Shown here one piece after another: positions 1 to 7,631 of a stretch of 64,000 nucleotides of DNA. A program made the position numbers and the translations under genes. The stretch is from Agathobacter sp. (GTDB lineage Bacteria > Bacillota > Clostridia > Lachnospirales > Lachnospiraceae): positions 42,651 to 106,650 of the forward strand of contig JALEZW010000011.1 in assembly GCA_022772675.1 (NCBI GenBank), written 5' to 3'. A model generated the notes under the pieces. That model was not told where the DNA came from, searched no databases, and saw only the letters and a list, made by a program, of their open reading frames with translations. The first letter of the stretch is position 1, and each line of letters begins with the position of its first letter.

Positions 1-1219
1 GTTCCATTAAGGTTTCCCCATCTGCTTTCAGTTCCATATTCTGCGTTCTGGTTTTTCCACCCTTAAACAGCAGCTGCAACTCATCCCCTTGTACTTCAAA
101 GGAAACGCAGGCAAGCTTTCCCTTGTAAATATAAAAGGTAATATCCATATCCGGCATACCATCAAAGCCGTCCCTTAATTCGTTAAAGGCTTCTCTGACA
201 TCTGCCTGATCGTAAATATCCCCCAGTTCCTCACTGGTAAAATCATCCAGGGCATCCACGAAATCTTTCATGGTATCCTCTGTCACCGTTACCTGATATC
301 CCTTGCACTTTCTGTCTTTTCCATTTACCTCAAAGGAATCTTTTCCGACTGATTTAAACTTAAGGTCCTTATACTGCCTTGTAAGAATCTTTGCAAGCTT
401 TTCTGTCTGATTTTTCTGCTCTTTCTGTGAAAAAACAGTTTCGCAGGCTTTATCGATTGCATCTAAAGTATCAGAGCCTAACTGTTCTTTTAAATATCCT
501 GATTTTTCTTCATGATAATCATAGATAAATAATTTATTGCCCAAAAGAGGAATCTCTGCTTTTACTTTATTCTTATCAATTCCCGCAAGAAACGAAATCT
601 CCGGAGTGTCCTCAACATTTATTTTGCCTGAAAACTGCTTTTCATTTGTTTTACTGCTATAGGTCACGTTGATGCTGTTGGATTCCGCTTTTCCATCCAC
701 ACTTACGGTATATGCCTTCTCATTTAACAGATTGATTCCTTTCATGTTTTCTGCCACTTCCGGAATGTCTGTGAATGTATTAGATACAGCAAGTGCTACT
801 TTTCCGGATGGTCCCAAAAAGGCTCCGCTTTTCACACCTGCAAATGCAACTACGCAACAGCAAAGTATTGCTGCAATCACACCAAGGATTGCTGCAAATT
901 TGCCCTTTTTCTTTTTTCCGGTTCCAGTATTTATTCCTGCGGTATTCATTCCTGCATTGTATTCTGCTCCTGTGTTTGACTGAATCGGTGCTCCCGTCAT
1001 CGGGTCGAATTTCATTCCCAGTGCGCTTCCCGGCTCTGCCTTTGACTGCACCGGCTCCCCCGTCATCGGGTCAAATTTCATTCCCGGTGTGCTTTCCGGC
1101 TCTGCCTTTGACTGCACCGGTTCCCCCGTCATCGGGTCGAATTTCATTCCCGGTGCGCTTTCCGGCTCTGTCTTTGGTTCAATTGGTTTTCCCGTCATTG
1201 GATCAAATCTCATTTCCAT
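1..1219 (-). CDS. FDPMTG-repeat single-pass membrane protein (3' end outside window)
   Basis: I do not recognise a characterised family. About 406 codons are visible and the C-terminus runs off the window edge. The start ATG at 1219 follows an AAGGAG site with 8-nt spacing. The N-terminus carries four copies of a motif FDPMTG[KEA]P spaced exactly 22 residues apart in a Pro/Glu/Ser-rich linker. A Lys-rich stop (GKKKGKF) and one hydrophobic helix (AILGVIAAILCCCVVAF) follow, then a mixed alpha/beta domain that is probably extracellular. After the helix comes SGAFLGPSGKVALAVSNT, which matches SGVFLGKSGKVLVAAVNT in the protein at 7632-8573; the C-terminal parts (CKGYQ/CKGYE, DITFYIYKGKLAC) also match, so the two are paralogues. 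The motif has the same spacing as a zinc-knuckle half (FCxxCGxP) but lacks Cys. Function is unknown; an envelope sensor or stress-related role is only a guess. Confidence 0.85.
   Translation of the reverse strand, partial: MEMRFDPMTGKPIEPKTEPESAPGMKFDPMTGEPVQSKAEPESTPGMKFDPMTGEPVQSKAEPGSALGMKFDPMTGAPIQSNTGAEYNAGMNTAGINTGTGKKKKGKFAAILGVIAAILCCCVVAFAGVKSGAFLGPSGKVALAVSNTFTDIPEVAENMKGINLLNEKAYTVSVDGKAESNSINVTYSSKTNEKQFSGKINVEDTPEISFLAGIDKNKVKAEIPLLGNKLFIYDYHEEKSGYLKEQLGSDTLDAIDKACETVFSQKEQKNQTEKLAKILTRQYKDLKFKSVGKDSFEVNGKDRKCKGYQVTVTEDTMKDFVDALDDFTSEELGDIYDQADVREAFNELRDGFDGMPDMDITFYIYKGKLACVSFEVQGDELQLLFKGGKTRTQNMELKADGETLME
990..1213 (-). repeat. In-frame 66-bp tandem repeat, four motif copies
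   Basis: The string cgtcatcggg or its close variant recurs at 995, 1061, 1127 and 1193, an exact 66-bp period (22 codons). The two middle units are nearly identical at the DNA level and the outer ones have diverged. The array encodes the FDPMTG repeat segment of the membrane protein. The unit length keeps the reading frame, so copy number could change without destroying the gene. Confidence 0.9.
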
Positions 1220-1259
1220 TTTGCTTTCTCCTTTTTATATGCAAATTACTTGCATTTTG

Positions 1260-1943
1260 TTATTTTTCAAGAAAAAATTTCCTGATTTCTTTCATTCGTA
1301 ACTGCTTATCTTCCTGCAGTTCCACTAATTTTCCATCTGCCATCAACAGGCACCGGTCGGCACGCATGATTTCCTGTTCCTCATGGGATGCCATCAGAAT
1401 CGTCCCATTCATGCTCTGGTATTCCGACAGCCACTCCAGAATACTTTCTTTAAAGTAAATATCCAAAGCAGCTGTGGGCTCATCCAGAATCAGTACCGGC
1501 GGAAGTTCCAGAAAGGCGCAGGCAATGGAAAGTCTCCGTTTCATGCCGCCTGACAATTTTTCCACCTTTTGAGAGAGCATCTCCTCCAGATGAAACTGTG
1601 CGATCACCTGCTGCATATTCTGTTTTTTTCCTGCCGCCCAGAACTTTAAGTTATCACGTACTGACAATTCCTCAAAAAGGGGATTTTCCTGTGGCACATA
1701 TCCGCAATATTTCCGATATACACTCCCCTTATTTCCGGCAGATGTTCCAAAATACGCAACGGTTCCACTGTCCGGTTTCTTTGTCCCGGACAAAATCTGT
1801 AACAGTGTGGATTTTCCACAGCCATTCTTCCCGACAATAACAATCCATTCTCCACAGACTGCCTGAAAGGTAATGTCCGTAAGTACCTGTTTCCTGCGAT
1901 ATCTTTTTGTAATTTCAGACACGGTAACTGCGTATTTTACCAT
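1260..1943 (-). CDS. ABC transporter ATP-binding protein, no adjacent permease
   Basis: A 227-residue nucleotide-binding subunit that should couple ATP hydrolysis to a membrane partner. It shows Walker A GKNGCGKSTL (about residues 38-47), signature LSGGMKRR, Walker B VLILDEPTAALD and an H-loop ASHEE. The motif set and short length fit single-domain exporter ATPases. Its start overlaps the end of the 688-residue zinc-ribbon protein by 7 nt, so the two are translationally coupled. No multi-span permease lies beside it; the neighbours have only one predicted helix each. Either the permease is beyond the left edge or the ATPase works with one of these unusual proteins. Confidence 0.92.
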   Translation of the reverse strand: MVKYAVTVSEITKRYRRKQVLTDITFQAVCGEWIVIVGKNGCGKSTLLQILSGTKKPDSGTVAYFGTSAGNKGSVYRKYCGYVPQENPLFEELSVRDNLKFWAAGKKQNMQQVIAQFHLEEMLSQKVEKLSGGMKRRLSIACAFLELPPVLILDEPTAALDIYFKESILEWLSEYQSMNGTILMASHEEQEIMRADRCLLMADGKLVELQEDKQLRMKEIRKFFLEK

Positions 1944-4003
1944 ACTTCTTCCATTCCGTCTGCTTTACACCAGTAATCACTTACATCACGGTCGATGCGG
2001 CGGTTTTTGTCCTCACCCCGGAAAACATACAAATCTCCGTCTTTTCGGTATACAATACGGGTTTCATTAATATAGCTGTAATCGTTCACATCACGGTCCA
2101 CCAGGATTTCTTTTTTTCCGGCAAAGAGTTTCAGCTTATTATCAGAGTTATCAGCAGACTGGTTAAATGCCATATAATTTCCATCCTTTTCCAGTACTAC
2201 GTCTTTAACGTCCTTAAGAACTGTTTTCGATTTTCCCTTGGAATATACACAGAAATCCCCGTCATCGGTATAGTAATAAAAATCATTTCCATCCCAGTAT
2301 CCGTAGTCATAATCCCTGCTGACACTTCCCAATTTTTTAAATTCTCCTGATTTTAACTCGTAAGCAAGCAGTTCACTCTTCCCGCTGTCAATATTGTAGC
2401 ACGAAACCATAAGGGTTTTTCCATCCTCTGACAGAAGAAAATTTCCTGCTTCTTCCATATCAGAATCCGTTTTGCATTCTTTTCCGTTGATAAGGGAATA
2501 AACCGGAATATTATCATTCGATTCATTATACAGATAATCATCAACATCAGACACATAACTGATATCATCCATGGAGCAAACCTTACCCGAATAGATATCT
2601 TCCGATTTCTGATAAAAAGCAACCTGACTTGCTGCATCAACGGAAATAAGTGATACGGAAGATGCCGCCTTCTTTTCCCCACCTTTGGAAGTGTACAGAT
2701 ACAGATCACTTACGGAATATTCATATGGGGTATCTTTTAACTCTTCTCTCAGCTCAATCCGGTCTGAAACGGACTCATACTCCTCCCGTGCAATTTTATA
2801 GGCATCCGAATCCAGTAAATACCAGATATCATTATTGGTATCGATGTAATAGTAAATATTGCTATTACTATCATGGTCGTAGTTTAAATATATGGCCATG
2901 CCTGTATTATCATCGCTGTAACAGTAGTGTTCATAAAAATAATACAAATCTTCCCTGTATTTCTCATAATAGTAATCATTATCAATGGCTGACTTTGCCG
3001 ATGTTTTAGTCAGATAATCCTCTATATCCGGTTCTGAAATTCCTGCATCCGCCCCTGCATAGGGATCCTCCACCAAATCATAATAAGTTTTCTTTTCATC
3101 TACCGTCCGGCTGTAATATACAGTCCCCGAAGCAATATCCGCACTTTCAACGTTATTAGCTCCGGAAATTATTTTTTTTGGTTTTTTCCCAGTCTGTGCT
3201 ATGTAGATATCACTGTCTCCATATTCGCCCTTTTCATATAAGATTTCATCCTCCGTATAGTCCAGCACAGACAGACAATCATCAATTTCTACAGACTTCT
3301 TCTTATCGATATCAAAATAACAGAGTATCTGTTCATCAGAAGATTTTTCACTTTTCAGATAATAGGCGATATTACCAGACCGGAAATTTGATTCCACCCG
3401 GCTGTCAATTTCAAGGGGTTTCTTCCCATCATAGTAATAGAAATCATAACCGCTGTTATCCGTCTCTCTGTAATACAGTGCTTTACCGGAGCCTACTGTC
3501 TTATAAGCCTCTACACGGGAGTCAATTTCCTCTATGTATTTCTCATTTTTTGTTTCATTCCCCGATAATTTGCGGGTATTCACCCGGTATAATCTGTCAT
3601 TATCATCGCTATCACAGATAAAAAACAGATACTTCATATCCTTGGATAACTTTGCATTAAAACTGCAGTCATCATCATGTCCATTATATACTTCAATCGG
3701 GTCTTTTTCCTTATCCATATTGCCGGTATAATATAATCTTCCATCCTTAACATAGACAAGTTCCTTTTCCGTATCAGGCTTTATCATATGAAAAACCTGA
3801 TATCCCCCGACTCCCACCAAAACAACAACAAGAGCCGTTACAATAATTCCAATCAGCTTTGCATGACTTTTCTTTGGCGGATTGATTGGATTGTCAACCG
3901 GTTGATTAACCGGCTGGCTGACGGATGCTGCAATCTGATTCCCGCAGCCGGCACAAAACCGTGCTCCAGGAAGCAGCTCATTCCCACAATTTGGACATTT
4001 CAT
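1937..4003 (-). CDS. Zinc-ribbon, single-TM protein with large Tyr/Asp-rich repeat domain
   Basis: 688 residues. The N-terminus is a zinc ribbon with cysteines at 3, 6, 17 and 20 (CPNCG...CAGCG). A Pro-rich linker and one helix (about 50-70, LIGIIVTALVVVLVGVGGY) follow. The remaining roughly 610 residues look extracellular, with repeated short strands such as GRLYYTGN, DFYYYDGKKP, DGDFCVYSKGKSK and DGDLYVFRGEDKN. This alternation of Tyr/Asp-rich strands resembles a beta-propeller of the TolB/DUF5050 kind, but no single family is certain. The strong Tyr/Asp content is characteristic of secreted clostridial proteins. It lies upstream of and overlaps the ABC ATPase gene; a palindromic element (4035-4138) lies just before it. 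Function is unknown; sensing or binding at the cell surface is an inference from architecture. Confidence 0.85.
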   Translation of the reverse strand: MKCPNCGNELLPGARFCAGCGNQIAASVSQPVNQPVDNPINPPKKSHAKLIGIIVTALVVVLVGVGGYQVFHMIKPDTEKELVYVKDGRLYYTGNMDKEKDPIEVYNGHDDDCSFNAKLSKDMKYLFFICDSDDNDRLYRVNTRKLSGNETKNEKYIEEIDSRVEAYKTVGSGKALYYRETDNSGYDFYYYDGKKPLEIDSRVESNFRSGNIAYYLKSEKSSDEQILCYFDIDKKKSVEIDDCLSVLDYTEDEILYEKGEYGDSDIYIAQTGKKPKKIISGANNVESADIASGTVYYSRTVDEKKTYYDLVEDPYAGADAGISEPDIEDYLTKTSAKSAIDNDYYYEKYREDLYYFYEHYCYSDDNTGMAIYLNYDHDSNSNIYYYIDTNNDIWYLLDSDAYKIAREEYESVSDRIELREELKDTPYEYSVSDLYLYTSKGGEKKAASSVSLISVDAASQVAFYQKSEDIYSGKVCSMDDISYVSDVDDYLYNESNDNIPVYSLINGKECKTDSDMEEAGNFLLSEDGKTLMVSCYNIDSGKSELLAYELKSGEFKKLGSVSRDYDYGYWDGNDFYYYTDDGDFCVYSKGKSKTVLKDVKDVVLEKDGNYMAFNQSADNSDNKLKLFAGKKEILVDRDVNDYSYINETRIVYRKDGDLYVFRGEDKNRRIDRDVSDYWCKADGMEEVW

Positions 4004-4034
4004 ATCTCATTTCCTCTCTTCTTAAGTTTTATTG

Positions 4035-4138
4035 TAACTATTCAGAACTCCGAGCCACCTTACGAATTAGATAATCAGCCTCTTACATGCAAGCATGACG
4101 ATTCTGATTATCTAATTCTAAGAGGTTCTGAATAGTTA
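4035..4138. repeat. 104-bp nested palindromic element with perfect 14-bp terminal inverted repeats
   Basis: Terminal inverted repeats TAACTATTCAGAAC (4035-4048) and its exact complement (4125-4138) enclose a second perfect 15-bp inverted repeat GAATTAGATAATCAG (4064-4078 and 4104-4118). A small hairpin CATGCaaGCATG (4086-4097) sits in the centre. There is no coding potential. It fills the gap between two zinc-ribbon genes, ending 5 bp from the stop codon of one. Related fragments occur at 30161, 36164, 40458 and 40702. It looks like a MITE-type or REP-type intergenic element that may also act as an RNA hairpin. Confidence 0.85.
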
Positions 4139-4142
4139 TGTT

Positions 4143-5621
4143 TTAGTTTAGTTTATCCTCGTATTCCTTAATAAACTTTGCATTCTTCATTTCCATATCA
4201 GATACCATATACTCATCAAACTCATCCGGTTCATAAATTGGCTCATACCAGTCTTTTGAATCAAAGTATTCTTGAAGTTTTTCATCCTTAAACATTCTTC
4301 CATATCGTGCAAAAATCTCGTTTCTTGCAACCTTGAGCAGCCATTTATCATCCTTGATATCCGCTAAATCTTCTTTAGTCAGTTTCCGCTCCGAACTCTG
4401 TGGAAGAATATAATCCTCATTTTCTAAATCTGCATCTTCTCTCTGCTCACTAAACTCCTTCTGAAACTCCTTAAACTGTTTCAAAAGTTCCGGCAGTTTT
4501 TCTGTATCCTCGTGGTAATCGGAATCTGTCATGGATGACATATAGAAGGTTCCAAAGCAGTCTCCCGCTGAGATGTTCCTGTAATCTTTTGCCATCTTTA
4601 AGAAAGCTTCCTCATGAAAAGCACTAATCATAATAACATTCTGATCAACCATGAAGAATGGTGCACCAAGTGGATCCGAAACATTGGAAATACCGATTTT
4701 TGCGGCAGCCTCTTTCCCTTCCGCCACCTCTTCATCCTCAGCTGCAGATCCCTCATACTCAAAATCTGCTACATCCGAATAGGTATGGTCTTTACATGCC
4801 ACTGCCTTTACGCTCCTGCATTCTCCATCCGCAAACATTGATGCCACTGCCCACGTATCTGCTGCAAGTATCCACCCGTCATCTGTCTTTTTCAGATAAA
4901 CACCACCAAGTGCTTGTTCACCAACGCTGTCTGCAAAATGTCCTGCCCCCAGCAGCCCCCCTTTCTTCTCAACAACCTCGTTATCTTCCACCGTATACAC
5001 ATCTGCATACAGGTGATGATTTTTCCCATAGGCGACCACCAGATCTGTTACGCCGTCTCCGCTGACATCATAAAGAAGTGCACCTGTCACGCCTTCTGCA
5101 TCTGTCACTTCCTGAGAATACCGTGCGTCAAATGTATTATCTCTTATATCGCCCTTTTCATCAATAATCTGTTCTAATTTTTCTTTTAACGCTGAATTAA
5201 TGTCATCCTCTGACATTTCATTCTTTTCTTCTTTGTCATTTCCCACAGCTGACCAGCCACTGTCTCCATCCGAAACGCCCGTATCCTGTCTGTCAAGAAT
5301 CAGAAATTTTACTGCCAGAAGAATCACCAGCATGAGAAGCAGTACTGCCACAATGATCAGAACAATCTTTCCTGCTTTTCCTTTTTTCTTTTTTCCTTCT
5401 TTTTCCTGTTTCCCTTCTTTTTTCTGTTCCGTCGCCTCCTGCTTCGGTTGCACAGGCTGCTTAGGCTGCTGCAGCCTTTGAGACTGTACCGTTGGTTTGG
5501 AGGGAGCCGATGCCTTTTCGGTCTTTGAAGCTGCGGCAGGTATCACCACCGGTGCACCACATTTCGTACAGAATTTCTGCCTCTCCGATTCAATAGGAGC
5601 ACCACATTTTGAACAAAACAT
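4143..5621 (-). CDS. Zinc-ribbon, single-TM protein with C-terminal YARHG domain
   Basis: 492 residues from the ATG at 5621, which follows AGGAGG with 6-nt spacing. An in-frame ATG 15 bp upstream overlaps that ribosome site and is unlikely to be used. A double-knuckle zinc ribbon (cysteines at 3, 6, 18, 21) leads into a Pro/Gln/Lys-rich linker, then a helix (IVLIIVAVLLLMLVILLAV), then a long outer segment. The C-terminus contains ARNEIFARYGRMF followed by LQEYFDSKDWY, the pattern of the YARHG domain, a small extracellular domain found in many Firmicutes surface proteins. Topology implies a cytoplasmic zinc ribbon and an outer YARHG domain. It belongs to the 1-8.6 kb zinc-ribbon cluster. Domain call is confident; the molecular role is unknown. 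Confidence 0.88.
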   Translation of the reverse strand: MFCSKCGAPIESERQKFCTKCGAPVVIPAAASKTEKASAPSKPTVQSQRLQQPKQPVQPKQEATEQKKEGKQEKEGKKKKGKAGKIVLIIVAVLLLMLVILLAVKFLILDRQDTGVSDGDSGWSAVGNDKEEKNEMSEDDINSALKEKLEQIIDEKGDIRDNTFDARYSQEVTDAEGVTGALLYDVSGDGVTDLVVAYGKNHHLYADVYTVEDNEVVEKKGGLLGAGHFADSVGEQALGGVYLKKTDDGWILAADTWAVASMFADGECRSVKAVACKDHTYSDVADFEYEGSAAEDEEVAEGKEAAAKIGISNVSDPLGAPFFMVDQNVIMISAFHEEAFLKMAKDYRNISAGDCFGTFYMSSMTDSDYHEDTEKLPELLKQFKEFQKEFSEQREDADLENEDYILPQSSERKLTKEDLADIKDDKWLLKVARNEIFARYGRMFKDEKLQEYFDSKDWYEPIYEPDEFDEYMVSDMEMKNAKFIKEYEDKLN

Positions 5622-5671
5622 TTTTATCCTCCTCATATATATCCATGTCTTTTATGCATCTGTACCCCTGT

Positions 5672-6217
5672 TTAATTATGTTCATCTTCTGTTGTTTCAG
5701 GGGATACCGGCACATCCTGCGCTGTCTGTGTCTGTGTTTCTTGCGGTGTTACCTGGGATGCCGGATTATAAACCGGAGTACCACAGGATACGCAGAATTT
5801 CTGTCCTGCTACAATGGCAGCACCGCAGGCGGTACAGTAGGCAGCAGCCTGTGGCTGCTCTTTTCTTGGCATCTGCTGACCGCATACCGGGCAGAACATT
5901 GACTCCCTGTCAACCATGGAGCCACAGCGTGGACAGGGTATCAGCCCCTTGATTTCCTGAATCGTACGGTTATACTCTGCAATTTTCTGCTCCGATGTAA
6001 CAACTGTCTTAACGAAATCTGCCACCTCCGGATCCGGATTTTCTCTGTACTTTACCGCATAAACCCGTCCGATCTGCTCATAAGAAGTCTTAATCTTCTG
6101 CTCTTCTTCTGAGATTGCTGAATTAAGCTTTGCAACATCTGCCAGATTTTTCGTTTTCTGGATGGTTCCCTGACCTACATCTGTAATTTTTTTTCCTACC
6201 TCATCAAAAAATGACAT
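5672..6217 (-). CDS. Soluble coiled-coil protein with two tandem zinc ribbons
   Basis: 181 residues with no membrane helix. Residues 1-90 form an amphipathic helical segment (FFDEVGKKITDVGQ..., then SEEEQKIKTSYEQIGRVYA) typical of short coiled coils. Two zinc ribbons follow, with cysteines at 95, 98, 109, 112 and 128, 131, 142, 145. The tail is Thr/Gln/Glu-rich and likely disordered. Unlike its neighbours it is cytosolic, so it could be an adaptor that binds the zinc-ribbon heads of the membrane proteins; this is inference from context. Similar helical-plus-zinc-ribbon proteins occur widely in Clostridia without an assigned function. Confidence 0.85.
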   Translation of the reverse strand: MSFFDEVGKKITDVGQGTIQKTKNLADVAKLNSAISEEEQKIKTSYEQIGRVYAVKYRENPDPEVADFVKTVVTSEQKIAEYNRTIQEIKGLIPCPRCGSMVDRESMFCPVCGQQMPRKEQPQAAAYCTACGAAIVAGQKFCVSCGTPVYNPASQVTPQETQTQTAQDVPVSPETTEDEHN

Positions 6218-6254
6218 CTTTTTTCTCCTTTTCTAATATACCTGTTTTTTAGTT

Positions 6255-6350
6255 CTAACGTTTCATTTTTGAAAGTGCATCTCCCTCCTTCTGATTCTGT
6301 CATCCATCATCAAAGGATCTCATCTTACATTTCGTACAAAACATTTTCAT
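6255..6350 (-). pseudogene. Fossil zinc-ribbon mini-ORF
   Basis: An AGGAG site at the end of the amidase gene precedes ATG at 6350, overlapping the amidase stop as ATGA. Translation gives MKMFCTKCKMRSFDDG, then TGA at 6302-6300; reading on in frame gives a further 14 codons to TAG at 6255. MFCTKCK matches the opening of the neighbouring zinc-ribbon proteins (MFCSKCGAP). It is best read as the decayed remnant of another zinc-ribbon gene, although a coupled 16-residue peptide is possible. Confidence 0.45.
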
Positions 6351-7612
6351 TTCTCCTCATTTGTATAATTGTGAAAGCCAAATCCGGCTGCGATTCCTTT
6401 CGCATCCGCATCTGCCCATATTGCTTTCAACTCCCCATTCATGGCAGCCTTTCTCATTTGTTCCACAGTGTGATATCCATGTTCAATGATTATTCCCGGA
6501 ACACCGGCCTCTTCTGCGCCTCTTAAAACTCCATAATATTGTCCATGGCTTCCGTGCCTGCACACAACGGCTCCCTGCTCTGTTGTACTGTCATTATAGG
6601 CCGTTGTCCATTCCGCTGCTCTGCCCCCGGAAACTTCTGTAAAAGCTTTGTGAGAAGATATTCCCAGCTGATAGCTTGTCTGTGCCAGGTTCTGTCCCAC
6701 CGCATTGCAGACATCGCACAGCTGCCCGGAATCCAGCACCAGATCATTTGCAATGATAATCGGCTTATCAATGGAAACAGGCTGCTCAAAGGTTCCTGCT
6801 CCATTGGCATTTTCCTCATTGGCATTGGTATGGACTGACACAAACAAATCACACCCCTCTTCTGCCGCATAGGTTCCACGCAGACTGATATGCCCATTAT
6901 CCAGTGCCGCATCTTTATATCCACCAATGGAAATACTTCCGGAGTCCCGTGTCATACAAACCGTAATTCCATACTTTGCTTCCAGCAGATTTTTTAACTC
7001 TAAAGCCAGATGCAGAGTGAAATCCCCCTCTGCATACCCATCCCCTGCTTCATTTTTCCCTGCATAATGTCCCGGGTCAATGCAAATTTTTACATTACTG
7101 CATAAAACACCCGGTTCATCAGCTGCCACATATACTGACTCATCCCACAACTGTGGCAGAACGCGGTATACATATTGCTGCGGCTCAGAGGATTCCAGCT
7201 TGTCTGTATATGTATAAGGTTCTCCCCTGTTGTGATCCCCAGTGTTCATTTTCCCCACATTAGTCCATATATGCTCTCTGTTTTCAATTCTGTTATCAAA
7301 TTTTTGAACAATATAGCTGCTAATCAGTCCATCCTGATCATCTGCCCATTCAATGACAATCTGATCTGCACTTATCCGCTGCGCCTTCAATCCTGTTATG
7401 TGGATTTCCTTAACTGCAGCAGGATTAGTGCTGCTCTGTGGGGAATCCGTCACATTCTCTTCTGTTTCCACTTGTTCCGGCTCCTCAGTGAGAATGCTTT
7501 CCACTTCCTTTATCGTTTCCCCTTTGGGAAATAAATAAAGAAACACAACAGCTACTCCCAAAAGGATTGCAATACCTGCAGCCAATAGAATCATCAATAC
7601 TTTTTTCATCAT
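6347..7612 (-). CDS. Membrane-anchored N-acetylmuramoyl-L-alanine amidase (Amidase_3)
   Basis: 421 residues. It should cleave the amide bond between MurNAc and L-Ala in peptidoglycan, outside the membrane. An N-terminal hydrophobic segment (about 5-28) acts as a signal anchor. A Glu/Thr-rich linker and a fibronectin-type-III-like strand region (about 68-170) precede the catalytic domain. Zinc ligands and catalytic residues are visible: ICIDPGH (His182), Glu195, SVHTN (His261) and the catalytic Glu in IIIEHGYH (Glu377). The start has only a weak ribosome site; two consecutive ATG codons are possible. It lies between the FDPMTG and zinc-ribbon genes, linking that cluster to the cell wall. Confidence 0.92.
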   Translation of the reverse strand: MMKKVLMILLAAGIAILLGVAVVFLYLFPKGETIKEVESILTEEPEQVETEENVTDSPQSSTNPAAVKEIHITGLKAQRISADQIVIEWADDQDGLISSYIVQKFDNRIENREHIWTNVGKMNTGDHNRGEPYTYTDKLESSEPQQYVYRVLPQLWDESVYVAADEPGVLCSNVKICIDPGHYAGKNEAGDGYAEGDFTLHLALELKNLLEAKYGITVCMTRDSGSISIGGYKDAALDNGHISLRGTYAAEEGCDLFVSVHTNANEENANGAGTFEQPVSIDKPIIIANDLVLDSGQLCDVCNAVGQNLAQTSYQLGISSHKAFTEVSGGRAAEWTTAYNDSTTEQGAVVCRHGSHGQYYGVLRGAEEAGVPGIIIEHGYHTVEQMRKAAMNGELKAIWADADAKGIAAGFGFHNYTNEEK

Positions 7613-7631
7613 CTGTTATATCATTTGTTTA

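Noticed and set aside
793..1458. Long plus-strand frame across the FDPMTG repeats
   Set aside because: It is the antisense shadow of the tandem repeat in the minus-strand gene, rich in Pro/Phe/Ser, with no ribosome site.
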